In this document: in pieces, positions 7,841 to 16,354 of the stretch
Numbering within the stretch: position 1 is the first letter of the stretch
Layout of the letters: each line of letters starts with the position of its first letter
Assembly (NCBI GenBank): GCA_038327995.1
Contig: JBBQLP010000033.1
Location: 1-28,877, forward strand
Reading direction: 5' to 3'
DNA: 28,877 nucleotides
Origin: CAIOYC01 sp038327995
GTDB lineage: Bacteria; Pseudomonadota; Alphaproteobacteria; Caulobacterales; Caulobacteraceae
Notes under the pieces: model-generated
The model's input: the letters and a program-made list of their open reading frames with translations, nothing else
The model's database searches: none
Told to the model about the DNA's origin: nothing
Program-made: the position numbers and the translations under genes

Positions 7841-7858
7841 CTCTCCTCTCTCGGAGAG
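7841..7858 (-). terminator. Possible weak terminator hairpin after dnaE2
   Basis: Stem CTCTCC/GGAGAG with a 6-nt loop, about 20 bases downstream of the dnaE2 stop on the minus strand. No U-tract follows, so termination here is only a guess. Confidence 0.22.
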
Positions 7859-7875
7859 TGAGAAGCCTTGACGGT

Positions 7876-10800
7876 TCAGTGAAAATCCCGCGATGGCGGC
7901 ATGATGCGAACGTTGCGGGGGTGGCGACCGCCCTGAGTCACCAACGGGCTGGTGCCTGCGGTCTGCGTAAGTCCGAACTCCAACTCTGGTTCTGCCAGGC
8001 TGTGCAGGTCGGCGCTGCGGTCCACCAAACGGTGCGCCAGAACATGGATGACATCTTTCGATTCCAAGGCGCGCTGGACCCGGCCATGCACCTCGATCAC
8101 CCGCGCGGACATGATGGTCTTGCGATAGCGGGCGAACACCTCGGGGACGACTACGAGATTGCCGACGTCGGTTTCATCTTCAAGGGTGATGAAGCAGATC
8201 ACGCCTGTGCCCGGCCTTTGGCGCATTAACACGACCCCCGCCACCGCCACCGAAGCCCCATCTTTCAGGACTGCGAGGTCGGCGCAGGGACGAACACCGC
8301 GGGCGGTGAAGGCGGGACGCAGCAGGCCCATAGGGTGGCCCTTTAGCGACAGGCGGGTGGTCTGGTAGTCCGCCGTTATGTGCTCGCCGATCCCCATGAC
8401 GGGAAGCGGCGGAAGGGCTTCGACGTCCGGCAAAGCCTCGATCAAAGGAGCGGTTGCTGCGGGCGCCAAACCCCGAACACGCCAAAGTGCAGCACGGCGA
8501 TCCAGACCTAAGGATCGCATCGCGTCCGCCTGCGCCAGCCTTTGCAAAGCCGCGCGGTCCAGGCCGGAGCGTCGCGTCAGGGCGTCGAAATCACCATAGT
8601 CGCCTGCGCTGCCACGCCCCTTCACAAGGGCTTGCGCTGACGCCGCCCTTAACCCGTCGATCTGGCGCAGACCCAGGCGAAGGGCGAAACCGCCTTTCTC
8701 GAAAACCTCCAGCGTACAATCCCATTCGCTGTGGTTCACGTCCACAGGGCGCACCTCCACCCCATGCTCGCGCGCATCGCGCACAAGCTGAGCCGGAGCG
8801 TAGAAGCCCATAGGCTGGGCGTTCAAAAGCGCGCAGGTGAAGGCCGCTGGATGATAGTGCTTCAACCAGGCCGAAACATAGACCAGCTTGGCGAAACTGG
8901 CGGCGTGGCTTTCGGGAAAACCGTAGGAACCAAAGCCCTCGATCTGCTTGAAGCATCGTTCGGCGAAATCACGTTTATAGCCGCGCCCCACCATGCCCTC
9001 CACCATCTTGACCCGGTAAGTCTCTATCTTCCCATCTCTGCGGAAAGCCGCCATCGCGCGGCGCAAACCGTCGGCTTCGGCGGGGGTGAACTCCGCCGCG
9101 GTGATGGCGAGCTGCATCGCCTGTTCCTGAAACAGCGGCACGCCAAGGGTGCGCCCTAGAACCTCGCGCAGTTCGTTGGGATCGTGGGGTAGAGCGGGTT
9201 CGGGAAAATCCGCAGGCTCCAACCCTTGCCGCCGCTTCAGATAAGGATGCACCATGTCGCCTTGGATCGGGCCGGGGCGAACGATAGCGACCTGGATCGC
9301 CAAGTCGTAGAAGCAAGCGGGCCTCAGGCGCGGCAACATATTCATCTGCGCCCGGCTCTCCACCTGGAAGACGCCGATGCTGTCGCCCCGGCAGAGCATC
9401 GCGTAAACCGCCGGATCGTCATCGCCCTCGATCTCGGCCATGTCTTCGATAGGATGGATGGCGTGTCGGTACAAAAGCGCGAAGGCGCGCCGGATACAGC
9501 TCAACATACCGAGCGCGAGAACATCGACCTTCATAATACCCAAGCCGTCGATGTCGTCCTTGTCCCATTCGATGAAGGTGCGGTCCGGCATTGCTCCGTT
9601 CAGGATGGGAACGGTCTCGTCCAGGCGGCGCTCCGTCAGCACAAAGCCGCCGACGTGTTGGGAGAGGTGGCGGGGAAAGCCGATCAACTGGCCCGCCAAA
9701 CTGAGGGTTTCGGCGATAAGGGGATTGTCGGGGTCGAGCCCCGCCTGGCGCACATGATCAGGGTCGGGCTTGTCGCCCCAGCTTCCCCACACCATGCCGG
9801 ACATGGCGGCGGTGACGTCTTCGGTCAGGCCCAACGCCTTGCCGACCTCGCGCAAGGCGGAGCGGGGGCGGTAGTGAATCACCGTGGCGCAGATGGCGGC
9901 GCGTTCGCGGCCGTAACGCTGGTAGATGTGCTGGATCACCTCTTCGCGCCGCTCGTGCTCGAAATCCACGTCGATGTCGGGGGGCTCGTCGCGGGCACTG
10001 GAGATGAAGCGGGCGAACAGGAGTTTGGACTTGGCGGGATCGACCGCCGTAATCCCAAGACAATAGCACACGGCGCTGTTAGCGGCCGAACCGCGCCCCT
10101 GACACAAGATGCCCTGATCGCGGGCATAGCGGACCACATCGTGGACCGTGAGAAAGTAGCGGGCGTAGTCCTGCTCTGCGATGAAAGCGAACTCGGCTTC
10201 CAGCGCCGTCTTCACCGGCTCCGGCACGCCGTTTGGATAACGCCAGTCCGCCCCGGTTCTGGTCAGGGTCTGCAGATGCTGTTGCGGTGTCTTGCCGGGC
10301 GGAATGGGCTCGTGCGGATATTCGTATTTGAGCTGGCCGAGATCGAAGTCGCAAAGCTGCAGGAGAAGGCTCGTTTGCGCCACCGCGTCCGGGTGTTCGT
10401 AGAACAGGCCCGCCATCTCGTTTGCAGATTTCAGATGTCGTTCGCCGTTAGCCTGCATCCGTCGCCCCGCTTCGGCCATGGTGGCGTGCTCACGAATACA
10501 GGTCATCACGTCGTGTAGCCGCCGACGCTTCGGGTGGTGATAGAGGACATCGTTCACTGCCAGAAGCGGGGCGCCGCTGTGTTGCGCCAAGGCCGCTAGC
10601 ACATCCAGTCGCCGGGCGTCGGCGGGGCCATAGGTCATGGCGGCTGCAAGCCACACCGCGCCGGGATGCGCCTGCACCAATGTCTCCAGAACGGGGCGTA
10701 GAGCGGCGACGTTCAGCCGGGCAGGAGGAACCAGCACTAGGGCCAGCCCCGACCCAGCGACCAGCAAGTCGCTCAACTCCAAAAGACAGTCGCCCTTCTT

Positions 10801-11163
10801 GGTGCGCAGATTTCCATTGGTGAGAAGGCGCGAAAGGCGTCCATAGGCCTCCCGATCCTGCGGATAGACGAGCACGTCAGGCGTTTCGTCCGAAAATACC
10901 AGCCGCGCGCCAACCACATATTTGAAGCGCGCCAGTCGCTCGCTCAATCCTTGGTCCCGCGTCTCGATGGCAATCTTGCGGAGGCTTTTCAGGCGGGTGT
11001 AGGGGCGAACCACCCCGGCCAGGGTGTTGCGGTCCGCCACCGCCATTCCGGCGTGCCCGAGCGCAAGGGCGGTATTGACCATTTCCTCCGGGGTCGAAGC
11101 GCCGCGCAGGAAGGAGAAAGCCGTGGTGACGGCGAACTCCATATACGGATGAGGCTCGCTCAT
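7876..11163 (-). CDS. dnaE2: Error-prone DNA polymerase DnaE2 (ImuC)
   Basis: C-family DNA polymerase of 1,095 residues that performs SOS-induced translesion synthesis together with ImuA and ImuB. The N-terminus (TTAFSFLRGASTPEEMV, then VADRNTLAGVVR) is the degenerate PHP domain typical of DnaE2. The catalytic palm is intact: PPDIDVDF places Asp398 and Asp400, and a third Asp at 547 lies in MKVDVLALGML. Helix-hairpin-helix and OB regions follow in the C-terminal third (LRQIDGLR..., VAGVVLMRQRPGTGVICFITLEDETD). Length and domain order are normal. The start ATG overlaps the imuB stop in ATGA (11160-11163), giving translational coupling in an SOS-controlled operon. Confidence 0.98.
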   Translation of the reverse strand: MSEPHPYMEFAVTTAFSFLRGASTPEEMVNTALALGHAGMAVADRNTLAGVVRPYTRLKSLRKIAIETRDQGLSERLARFKYVVGARLVFSDETPDVLVYPQDREAYGRLSRLLTNGNLRTKKGDCLLELSDLLVAGSGLALVLVPPARLNVAALRPVLETLVQAHPGAVWLAAAMTYGPADARRLDVLAALAQHSGAPLLAVNDVLYHHPKRRRLHDVMTCIREHATMAEAGRRMQANGERHLKSANEMAGLFYEHPDAVAQTSLLLQLCDFDLGQLKYEYPHEPIPPGKTPQQHLQTLTRTGADWRYPNGVPEPVKTALEAEFAFIAEQDYARYFLTVHDVVRYARDQGILCQGRGSAANSAVCYCLGITAVDPAKSKLLFARFISSARDEPPDIDVDFEHERREEVIQHIYQRYGRERAAICATVIHYRPRSALREVGKALGLTEDVTAAMSGMVWGSWGDKPDPDHVRQAGLDPDNPLIAETLSLAGQLIGFPRHLSQHVGGFVLTERRLDETVPILNGAMPDRTFIEWDKDDIDGLGIMKVDVLALGMLSCIRRAFALLYRHAIHPIEDMAEIEGDDDPAVYAMLCRGDSIGVFQVESRAQMNMLPRLRPACFYDLAIQVAIVRPGPIQGDMVHPYLKRRQGLEPADFPEPALPHDPNELREVLGRTLGVPLFQEQAMQLAITAAEFTPAEADGLRRAMAAFRRDGKIETYRVKMVEGMVGRGYKRDFAERCFKQIEGFGSYGFPESHAASFAKLVYVSAWLKHYHPAAFTCALLNAQPMGFYAPAQLVRDAREHGVEVRPVDVNHSEWDCTLEVFEKGGFALRLGLRQIDGLRAASAQALVKGRGSAGDYGDFDALTRRSGLDRAALQRLAQADAMRSLGLDRRAALWRVRGLAPAATAPLIEALPDVEALPPLPVMGIGEHITADYQTTRLSLKGHPMGLLRPAFTARGVRPCADLAVLKDGASVAVAGVVLMRQRPGTGVICFITLEDETDVGNLVVVPEVFARYRKTIMSARVIEVHGRVQRALESKDVIHVLAHRLVDRSADLHSLAEPELEFGLTQTAGTSPLVTQGGRHPRNVRIMPPSRDFH

Positions 11164-12698
11164 CCGAACAGGCCATGAAGGTGCCAGACAGGCTCATTGC
11201 CCGCTTGATAACCGCCCTGGCGAAACACCCAGTAGCGCCGCCCCGCATCGTCTTCCAGCCGATAGTAGTCCCGCGCCAGGGCTTCACCGCCGCCGCGTCC
11301 CCATTCCGGCTCGATCCGCTCCGGTCCTTCGGCGCGCACGACTGTGCGGCTGACCCGGCGCCAAGTGAAGCGCGCCGGCGGCCCCTCGGGAACCTCTGCT
11401 GCGGCCACCGCGATAGGTTGAGGCGGCTCGAACAGGCGAAGGGGCCGTAGGGGCGTGTCTTCGAACCGCCAAGGCGCCTCTTTGGACCAGTCGATAGGTT
11501 TTGAGAGGGGCGTGAAGGCGTAAGAGCGTTCGGGTCTGTGGGCATCGGCAGGCGCGGCGCGACGCGTTGTCGCCCCGGTGCGGGCCGCAATGCGGTCGGC
11601 GAGGTCTGCAAGATCTGACCCCGTAGGCGAACCCGCCAGAAGATCAAATGCCGAAGCCTGCATCGGTTCTACAGCCTCGGCGATGAGGCGAAGCTGATCG
11701 AAGCCGAAGTCCGCCTCCAGCCCCTCGTTTAGCCCAGCCAGGCGCTCGGTAAACAGAGCGGCGACTCTTGCCGGATCGCGCAGCGGGCGAGCAGCGGACA
11801 CGGCCAACCCCTTGACCGCTCCGTCCACCCGGAAAAGCTCAACCACGAAACGGCGCCCCCCCATCCCTCGCGCTTCGAGCTGCACGGACAACTCTCTCGC
11901 CAACTCCCCCACAATGAGCAACACCGTCTCTACTTCGCAGACCGGCTCGAACATCTGCCGCTCCGACATGAAAGACGGTCGTTCCAGCCGCATTTCCAAG
12001 GGGTGTGCGCGGCGGCCCAGCGCCTGATCGAGCTGATCCAGTATGGCTGCCCCGAGCCGCCGGGCCAGAGCGGCGCGGGGCAGCGGTAGAACCTGCCCCA
12101 CTCGATATAGCCCCAGACCGCGCAGCACAGCGCACGCCGTCAGGTCTAGCCCGAGAGCCGCCACAGGCAAGGGCGCCAGCGCCGCAGCCCCCGCACCCGG
12201 CGGAACGATCCCGCCCGCGCCAAACCGGGCAAGGGCGCGGGCTTGGGCTGGTGTGTCGGCCATCGCGGCGCGCACCGCCAGCCCGGCGCCCTGCATCCTC
12301 CCGGTTATGGCGTTTATGAGCCGCGCCTCCCCGCTGAACAGAGAGGCGCAGCCGGTGAGGTCTAGATCGATCCCGTCAGGGGGGTGCAAGGCCAAGGCGG
12401 GCGTATAGCGCCGACACGCTTCCCCAAGCCGTGTCAGCAGCATCATGTCGGCCGCAGGGTCGGCGTGCGCCACCGCCACCTGCGGCGTTCGCGCGCGGGC
12501 GTCGGCCAAAGTCATGCCGATCATCAGCCCGTCTTGCGCCGCCGCCTCATCGACCGCCGCCAGCCGTAAGGCATTCTTGTGCATCTCCACCACCACCAAG
12601 GGCGCTTCTGCGGACATGGAGTGCAGTCGGTCCGTCAACAGACGCTCGAACCATAGGTGCGCGAAGCGGCGCGGGGCTTTGACTACGGAAGCGGACAT
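11160..12698 (-). CDS. imuB: ImuB, Y-family polymerase-like mutasome protein
   Basis: 512-residue Y-family polymerase homologue that lacks catalytic acidic residues and acts as the adaptor tying DnaE2 to the sliding clamp. The N-terminus FAHLWFERLLTDRL has no metal-binding Asp where true Y-polymerases have one. The second motif reads IDLDLTGCA rather than the catalytic S-I-D-E type. The little-finger region and a conserved C-terminal tail ending WHLHGLFG are present, along with RPLRLFEPPQPI near residue 430. I chose ATG 12698 over the upstream in-frame ATG 12761 because homologues begin close to the RRFAHLWF segment. The gene start lies inside the end of imuA. Confidence 0.95.
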   Translation of the reverse strand: MSASVVKAPRRFAHLWFERLLTDRLHSMSAEAPLVVVEMHKNALRLAAVDEAAAQDGLMIGMTLADARARTPQVAVAHADPAADMMLLTRLGEACRRYTPALALHPPDGIDLDLTGCASLFSGEARLINAITGRMQGAGLAVRAAMADTPAQARALARFGAGGIVPPGAGAAALAPLPVAALGLDLTACAVLRGLGLYRVGQVLPLPRAALARRLGAAILDQLDQALGRRAHPLEMRLERPSFMSERQMFEPVCEVETVLLIVGELARELSVQLEARGMGGRRFVVELFRVDGAVKGLAVSAARPLRDPARVAALFTERLAGLNEGLEADFGFDQLRLIAEAVEPMQASAFDLLAGSPTGSDLADLADRIAARTGATTRRAAPADAHRPERSYAFTPLSKPIDWSKEAPWRFEDTPLRPLRLFEPPQPIAVAAAEVPEGPPARFTWRRVSRTVVRAEGPERIEPEWGRGGGEALARDYYRLEDDAGRRYWVFRQGGYQAGNEPVWHLHGLFG

Positions 12699-13404
12699 CC
12701 TTGCTGCTCCATTCGATCGTGAAACGGCCGACCGGGCCGAGGCGGTTACGCACCAGTTCAACCTCCAGCGTTGGCGCTCCTACAAACCGGCGCGGGGCGC
12801 GGCTGGGCGCAGCACTCACACGCCATCGGGTCATCGCCGCGCTTGTGCCGTCCAGATCCGGTGTGATTAGGAGCGCCACTGTAGCGGTTTGGCGTCCGAA
12901 CAGGTTGAAGCGGCGGGTGGAGGAAAGGTCGATCACCGCTCCCCCTCTCTGAAACTCCGCCAATACCACCGCCGCCGAACCCGAACGGATCGCTTCATCG
13001 GTCATACGCAGAGCCTCTTCGCCGTTGCGGGCGGCAAGGAAGGCGATGCGGTCAGGCTCCAGCCCCAGGGCGTGCAGGCCCGGCCCGCAGAGGCCACCGT
13101 TTTCGGCCAACACCGCGCGCTCCTGCACCACCAGCGCCTGTGCGGACGGATCGGCGTTGAGTCGTCGCCCCATCGCCAGTAGGGCGAACAGCATGGCGGA
13201 AACCCCTTCGCCCCGCTCTCCAGCGATCTGGTGCGAGCCAAAGACCAGGCCCTCGGCGCCGAGCGCCGCATCCAGCGGCGGAGCCCCAAAGGTGAATGGA
13301 TAGGCGCGCGCTGCCGCCAAAGACGCATCTTTTCCAAGCCTTGGAGAAGGCCGGGCCCGGTGCGCGATAGCGCGGCTTGTATGGAAATTGTGAGAGGCGG
13401 CCAT
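12547..13404 (-). CDS. imuA: ImuA, SOS mutasome accessory protein
   Basis: 285-residue RecA/SulA-like protein, the first gene of the imuA-imuB-dnaE2 cassette. Recognisable features include FTFGAPPLDAALGAEGL, the weak P-loop region GSHQIAGERGEGVSAMLFAL, and the conserved end of the fold, VELVRNRLGPVGRFTIEW. ImuA proteins usually stop soon after that GRF-IEW element. Here the frame runs on for about 50 residues and overlaps imuB by 152 nt, with low-complexity sequence (RRSALGGGGDAQE). A natural extension or a frameshift near the end are both possible. The start codon lies 18 bp downstream of the SOS box. Confidence 0.93.
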   Translation of the reverse strand: MAASHNFHTSRAIAHRARPSPRLGKDASLAAARAYPFTFGAPPLDAALGAEGLVFGSHQIAGERGEGVSAMLFALLAMGRRLNADPSAQALVVQERAVLAENGGLCGPGLHALGLEPDRIAFLAARNGEEALRMTDEAIRSGSAAVVLAEFQRGGAVIDLSSTRRFNLFGRQTATVALLITPDLDGTSAAMTRWRVSAAPSRAPRRFVGAPTLEVELVRNRLGPVGRFTIEWSSKDVRFRSQSPAPLRAPMVRASVDGPTALHVRRSALGGGGDAQECLTAGGGR

Positions 13405-13422
13405 GACTTCAGAGTGTAAAAA

Positions 13423-13437
13423 GTTCTTGTTATGTTC
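13423..13437 (-). promoter_or_regulatory. LexA/SOS box (GTTC-N7-GTTC) upstream of imuA
   Basis: GTTC at 13423-13426 and GTTC at 13434-13437 are separated by exactly seven bases (TTGTTAT). This is the alphaproteobacterial LexA-binding direct repeat. It lies 18 bp before the imuA start codon, where LexA would block transcription of imuA-imuB-dnaE2 until DNA damage. Confidence 0.92.
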
Positions 13438-13597
13438 TTATACAAAGTCCTGTCTGAGCCAAGGAGTCAACGGCGAGATTCGGAGGCCTGGGGTAGCGTC
13501 GTCCAAGGAGGAAAATTAGCCGCGACTTGACGCGCCCACGCATGGCGGCAATCTATCGACATAATAAACGCCATATATTTGGTGCGGAGGATTGCGA

Positions 13598-15256
13598 ATG
13601 CGCTGGGGCAGGTGGCTGGTGGGCGCAGCGATTGTGGTGGTCGGCGTCGTGGCGATTGCACCGACGGTGCGCGACTACGTTATCCTTCACTACATAAGCT
13701 GGACAGCACCCAGACCGGTCGCCAATCATCCGGTGGAATGGGCAAAGGGTCCCGCTCAGACTGCCGCGACAGCGGGAGTGCAACCGCCAAACATCGTCCT
13801 GATCCTGGCCGACGACCTGGGCTTCAACGATATCACCTTCAACGGCGGAGGCGTCGCGCGCGGCGCAGTCCCCACCCCGAATATCGACGCCATCGGCCAT
13901 CAGGGCGTGAGCTTCGCCAACGGCTACGCGGGCAACGCTACCTGCGCGCCTTCCCGCGCCGCGCTGATGACCGGGCGCTATCCCACCCGATTCGGTTTCG
14001 AGTTCACGCCCGCCCCCGCCGCCTTCGCGCGGGTGATCGGCGGATTTCCGACTCAAGGTCCCCTGAAACCCCGGATCGTCGACAGCCCTGACACCCGCTC
14101 CATGCCCCCGGTGGACGCCATGGGGGTTCCGCACAGCGAGATCACCATCGCCAGGATGTTGCAGGGTGTGGGTTATCACACTCTGCACCTCGGAAAGTGG
14201 CACCTCGGCGGTGCACCAGGGATGCGACCTGAGCAGCAGGGCTTTGATGAGAGCCTGGGCTTTATCAACGGCGCATCGATGTATCTGCCGGCCGAGGACG
14301 CCGGGGTGGAGAACTCCAGACAGTCGTTCGATCCGATCGACAAGTTCCTGTGGGTGAACCTGCCCTACAGCGTCCAGTTCAACGGCTCCAAGCCCTTCCG
14401 GCCTAAGGGCTACATGACCGACTATCTGACGGACCAGGCGGTCTCGGCGATCGACGCCAACAAGAACCGGCCCTTTTTCCTCTATCTCGCCTATAACGCC
14501 CCGCACACGCCATTGCAGGCGTCAAAGGCGGATTATGACGCCCTGTCGCAGATCAAGGACCATCGCCTGAGGGTGTATGCCGCGATGATCAGGGCGCTGG
14601 ACCGAGGCGTCGGGCGCGTCATGGCGGAGTTGAAGGCGCAGGGTCTGGACAACAACACCCTGGTCTTTTTCACCAGCGACAACGGCGGAGCGCACTACAT
14701 CGGTCTGCCAGAGATCAACCGGCCATTTCGGGGTTGGAAGGCGACCTTCTTCGAGGGCGGAATGCACGTGCCCTTTTTCATCCGCTGGCCAGCGCAGCTT
14801 CCGGCGGGCGCGACCTATCCCGCTCCGGTTTCGCACTTCGACATCTTCGCCACAGCCGCCGCCGCATCAGGCGCCAGTTTGCCGAAGGACCGCATCATCG
14901 ACGGAGTGAACCTCTTGCCGTTCCTGAGCGGCAAGGCGGCGGGTCGCCCACATGACGTCCTGTTCTGGCGCTCCGGCGGCTATCGCACCGTGCTTGCGGG
15001 CGACTGGAAACTGCAGACGCTCGCCAACCCTGAGCGCGTCTGGCTCTATGACCTTAAGGTGGACCCCACCGAGCGCCACGATCAGGCGGCGGCCAATCCG
15101 CAGAAGGTGGCGGAACTCAAGGCCATGCTGGCTGAACACGACCGACAACAGGTAAAACCTTCCTGGCCCGCCTTGATCGAGGCGCCCGTCTATATCGACC
15201 ACCCACTCGGCGTGCGTCCCAGAAAGGGCGACGAATACATCTACTGGGACAATTAG
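13598..15256 (+). CDS. Membrane-anchored type I (Cys-type) sulfatase
   Basis: 552-residue arylsulfatase-family enzyme that hydrolyses a sulfate ester. Residues 7-24 are a single transmembrane anchor (LVGAAIVVVGVVAIAP), which places the catalytic domain in the periplasm. Metal-binding ILADDLG has Asp72 and Asp73. The sulfatase signature CAPSRAALMTGR starts at Cys116, which must be oxidised to formylglycine. LHLGKWHLGG, a catalytic Lys/His block, TSDNGG and FFEGGMHVPF follow in the usual order. ATG 13598 follows GGAGG by seven bases; a TTG at 13592 is in frame but has no suitable site. The formylglycine-generating enzyme gene begins two bases after the stop, so the two form an operon. The substrate is unknown. 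Confidence 0.95.
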   Translation: MRWGRWLVGAAIVVVGVVAIAPTVRDYVILHYISWTAPRPVANHPVEWAKGPAQTAATAGVQPPNIVLILADDLGFNDITFNGGGVARGAVPTPNIDAIGHQGVSFANGYAGNATCAPSRAALMTGRYPTRFGFEFTPAPAAFARVIGGFPTQGPLKPRIVDSPDTRSMPPVDAMGVPHSEITIARMLQGVGYHTLHLGKWHLGGAPGMRPEQQGFDESLGFINGASMYLPAEDAGVENSRQSFDPIDKFLWVNLPYSVQFNGSKPFRPKGYMTDYLTDQAVSAIDANKNRPFFLYLAYNAPHTPLQASKADYDALSQIKDHRLRVYAAMIRALDRGVGRVMAELKAQGLDNNTLVFFTSDNGGAHYIGLPEINRPFRGWKATFFEGGMHVPFFIRWPAQLPAGATYPAPVSHFDIFATAAAASGASLPKDRIIDGVNLLPFLSGKAAGRPHDVLFWRSGGYRTVLAGDWKLQTLANPERVWLYDLKVDPTERHDQAAANPQKVAELKAMLAEHDRQQVKPSWPALIEAPVYIDHPLGVRPRKGDEYIYWDN

Positions 15257-15258
15257 GC

Positions 15259-16281
15259 GTGCGCCCCTACGTGCATCTTGGGGCCATGCTGGGGCTGATG
15301 GCGATAGCGCTGGCGGGTTGTTCGCCGCGCGTCGCGATCCCCGCCCGGTGCCTCGTCGCTCAACCGTTGCCGGACCGCGCTCATCCCGCGCTTGGCATGG
15401 TTCGGATTCCGGGCGGCGTTCTCGCCATGGGCGCGGGGGGCGTGCGCGAGGAGGAGACGCCCACTACGGCCCAATCCGTAGCGTCCTTCCTGATCGACCG
15501 GACCGACGTCACCAACGCAGCCTATACCCGCTTCGTAGCCGCCACGGGCTACCGGACGCTCGCCGAGCAGCCGTTGGACCCCAAACTCTACCCGGGTGCG
15601 GCGGCGAGCGCCCTGCGGCCGTCCTCGCTCGTCTTCGTTGGTTTGAAAAAGGGCGCCGAGCGGAGCGATCCTTCCGCTTGGTGGGCCATTGTGCCCGGCG
15701 CCGACTGGCGGCATCCAACCGGGCCCGGCAGCTCGATTATCGGCAGGGACCGGTGGCCCGTGGTGCACATAAGCTACCCTGACGCCTTGGCCTACGCGCG
15801 CTGGCTGGGGCGCGATCTGCCCACTGAAGCGGAGTGGGAATTCGCCGCCAGAGGTGGACTGTCCGGCAAACGATACGTCTGGGGAGACCAGCCGCAGCCC
15901 GCTGGCGATCCAAGAGCCAATACCTGGCAGGGCGTGTTCCCAGTGGTGGATACGGGGGAGGACGGTTTCAAGGCCGAAATCGCTCCGGTCGGCTGCTTCC
16001 CGGCGAACGGCTATGGACTTTTCGACATGGCGGGCAACGTCTGGCAGTGGACCAGAGACCTTTATCGACCGGCGAATGCGCGAGCAGCGGGCGACGATGG
16101 GGGAATGCCTAAGAACGCCGCCTATGACGCCTCGGACGCTACCGCTCCAGTGCACGTTCTGAAAGGCGGCTCGTTCCTGTGTTCGGACGATTTCTGCTTT
16201 CGCTATCGTCCGGCAGCGCGGGTCGCCGGGCCTCCCGACAGCGGCGCGGAGCATATCGGGTTTCGCACCGTCTTGAGGTAA
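15259..16281 (+). CDS. Formylglycine-generating enzyme (SUMF1 family), predicted lipoprotein
   Basis: 340-residue FGE/sulfatase-modifying factor. It would oxidise the Cys of the CxPSR motif in the neighbouring sulfatase to formylglycine, using O2 and Cu(I). Family landmarks: MVRIPGGVLAMGAG, DVTNAAYTRFV, LPTEAEWEFAARGG, GLFDMAGNVWQW and the C-terminal block GGSFLCSDDFCFRYR. The two catalytic cysteines, Cys308 and Cys313, keep the C-x4-C spacing of true FGE, so this is a real maturase rather than an EgtB-like relative. The N-terminus is a signal with a lipobox (MAIALAGC), implying periplasmic membrane attachment, in keeping with an exported sulfatase. The GTG start lies two bases after the sulfatase stop; an in-frame ATG at 15286 would still keep the lipobox. 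Confidence 0.93.
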   Translation: MRPYVHLGAMLGLMAIALAGCSPRVAIPARCLVAQPLPDRAHPALGMVRIPGGVLAMGAGGVREEETPTTAQSVASFLIDRTDVTNAAYTRFVAATGYRTLAEQPLDPKLYPGAAASALRPSSLVFVGLKKGAERSDPSAWWAIVPGADWRHPTGPGSSIIGRDRWPVVHISYPDALAYARWLGRDLPTEAEWEFAARGGLSGKRYVWGDQPQPAGDPRANTWQGVFPVVDTGEDGFKAEIAPVGCFPANGYGLFDMAGNVWQWTRDLYRPANARAAGDDGGMPKNAAYDASDATAPVHVLKGGSFLCSDDFCFRYRPAARVAGPPDSGAEHIGFRTVLR

Positions 16282-16324
16282 AGCTGCACGCCTGTGGGGT
16301 AGACACGACAAGCGCGACCGGCGT

Positions 16325-16351
16325 AACCGGTCAGGGTCACTAAACCGGTCA
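16325..16351 (+). promoter_or_regulatory. Tandem AACCGGTCA repeat, probable TetR operator
   Basis: AACCGGTCA occurs at 16325-16333 and again at 16343-16351 with a 9-bp spacer, and GACCGG lies at 16316-16321. Each copy contains the palindrome ACCGGT. The second copy ends three bases before the TetR start codon, where binding would block transcription or initiation. Autoregulation by the TetR protein is inferred. Confidence 0.5.
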
Positions 16352-16354
16352 TTT

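Noticed and set aside
9226..10518. 430-codon plus-strand open frame antisense to dnaE2
   Set aside because: GC-rich DNA yields long antisense frames. The minus-strand DnaE2 match is continuous with catalytic motifs, and this frame has no recognisable domain.
11160..12698. ImuB as an active translesion polymerase
   Set aside because: The expected catalytic Asp and Asp-Glu residues of Y-family polymerases are missing, as in other ImuB adaptors.
13553..14506. 317-codon minus-strand open frame antisense to the sulfatase
   Set aside because: It is a shadow of the sulfatase gene, which has the signature motif and a good ribosome-binding site.
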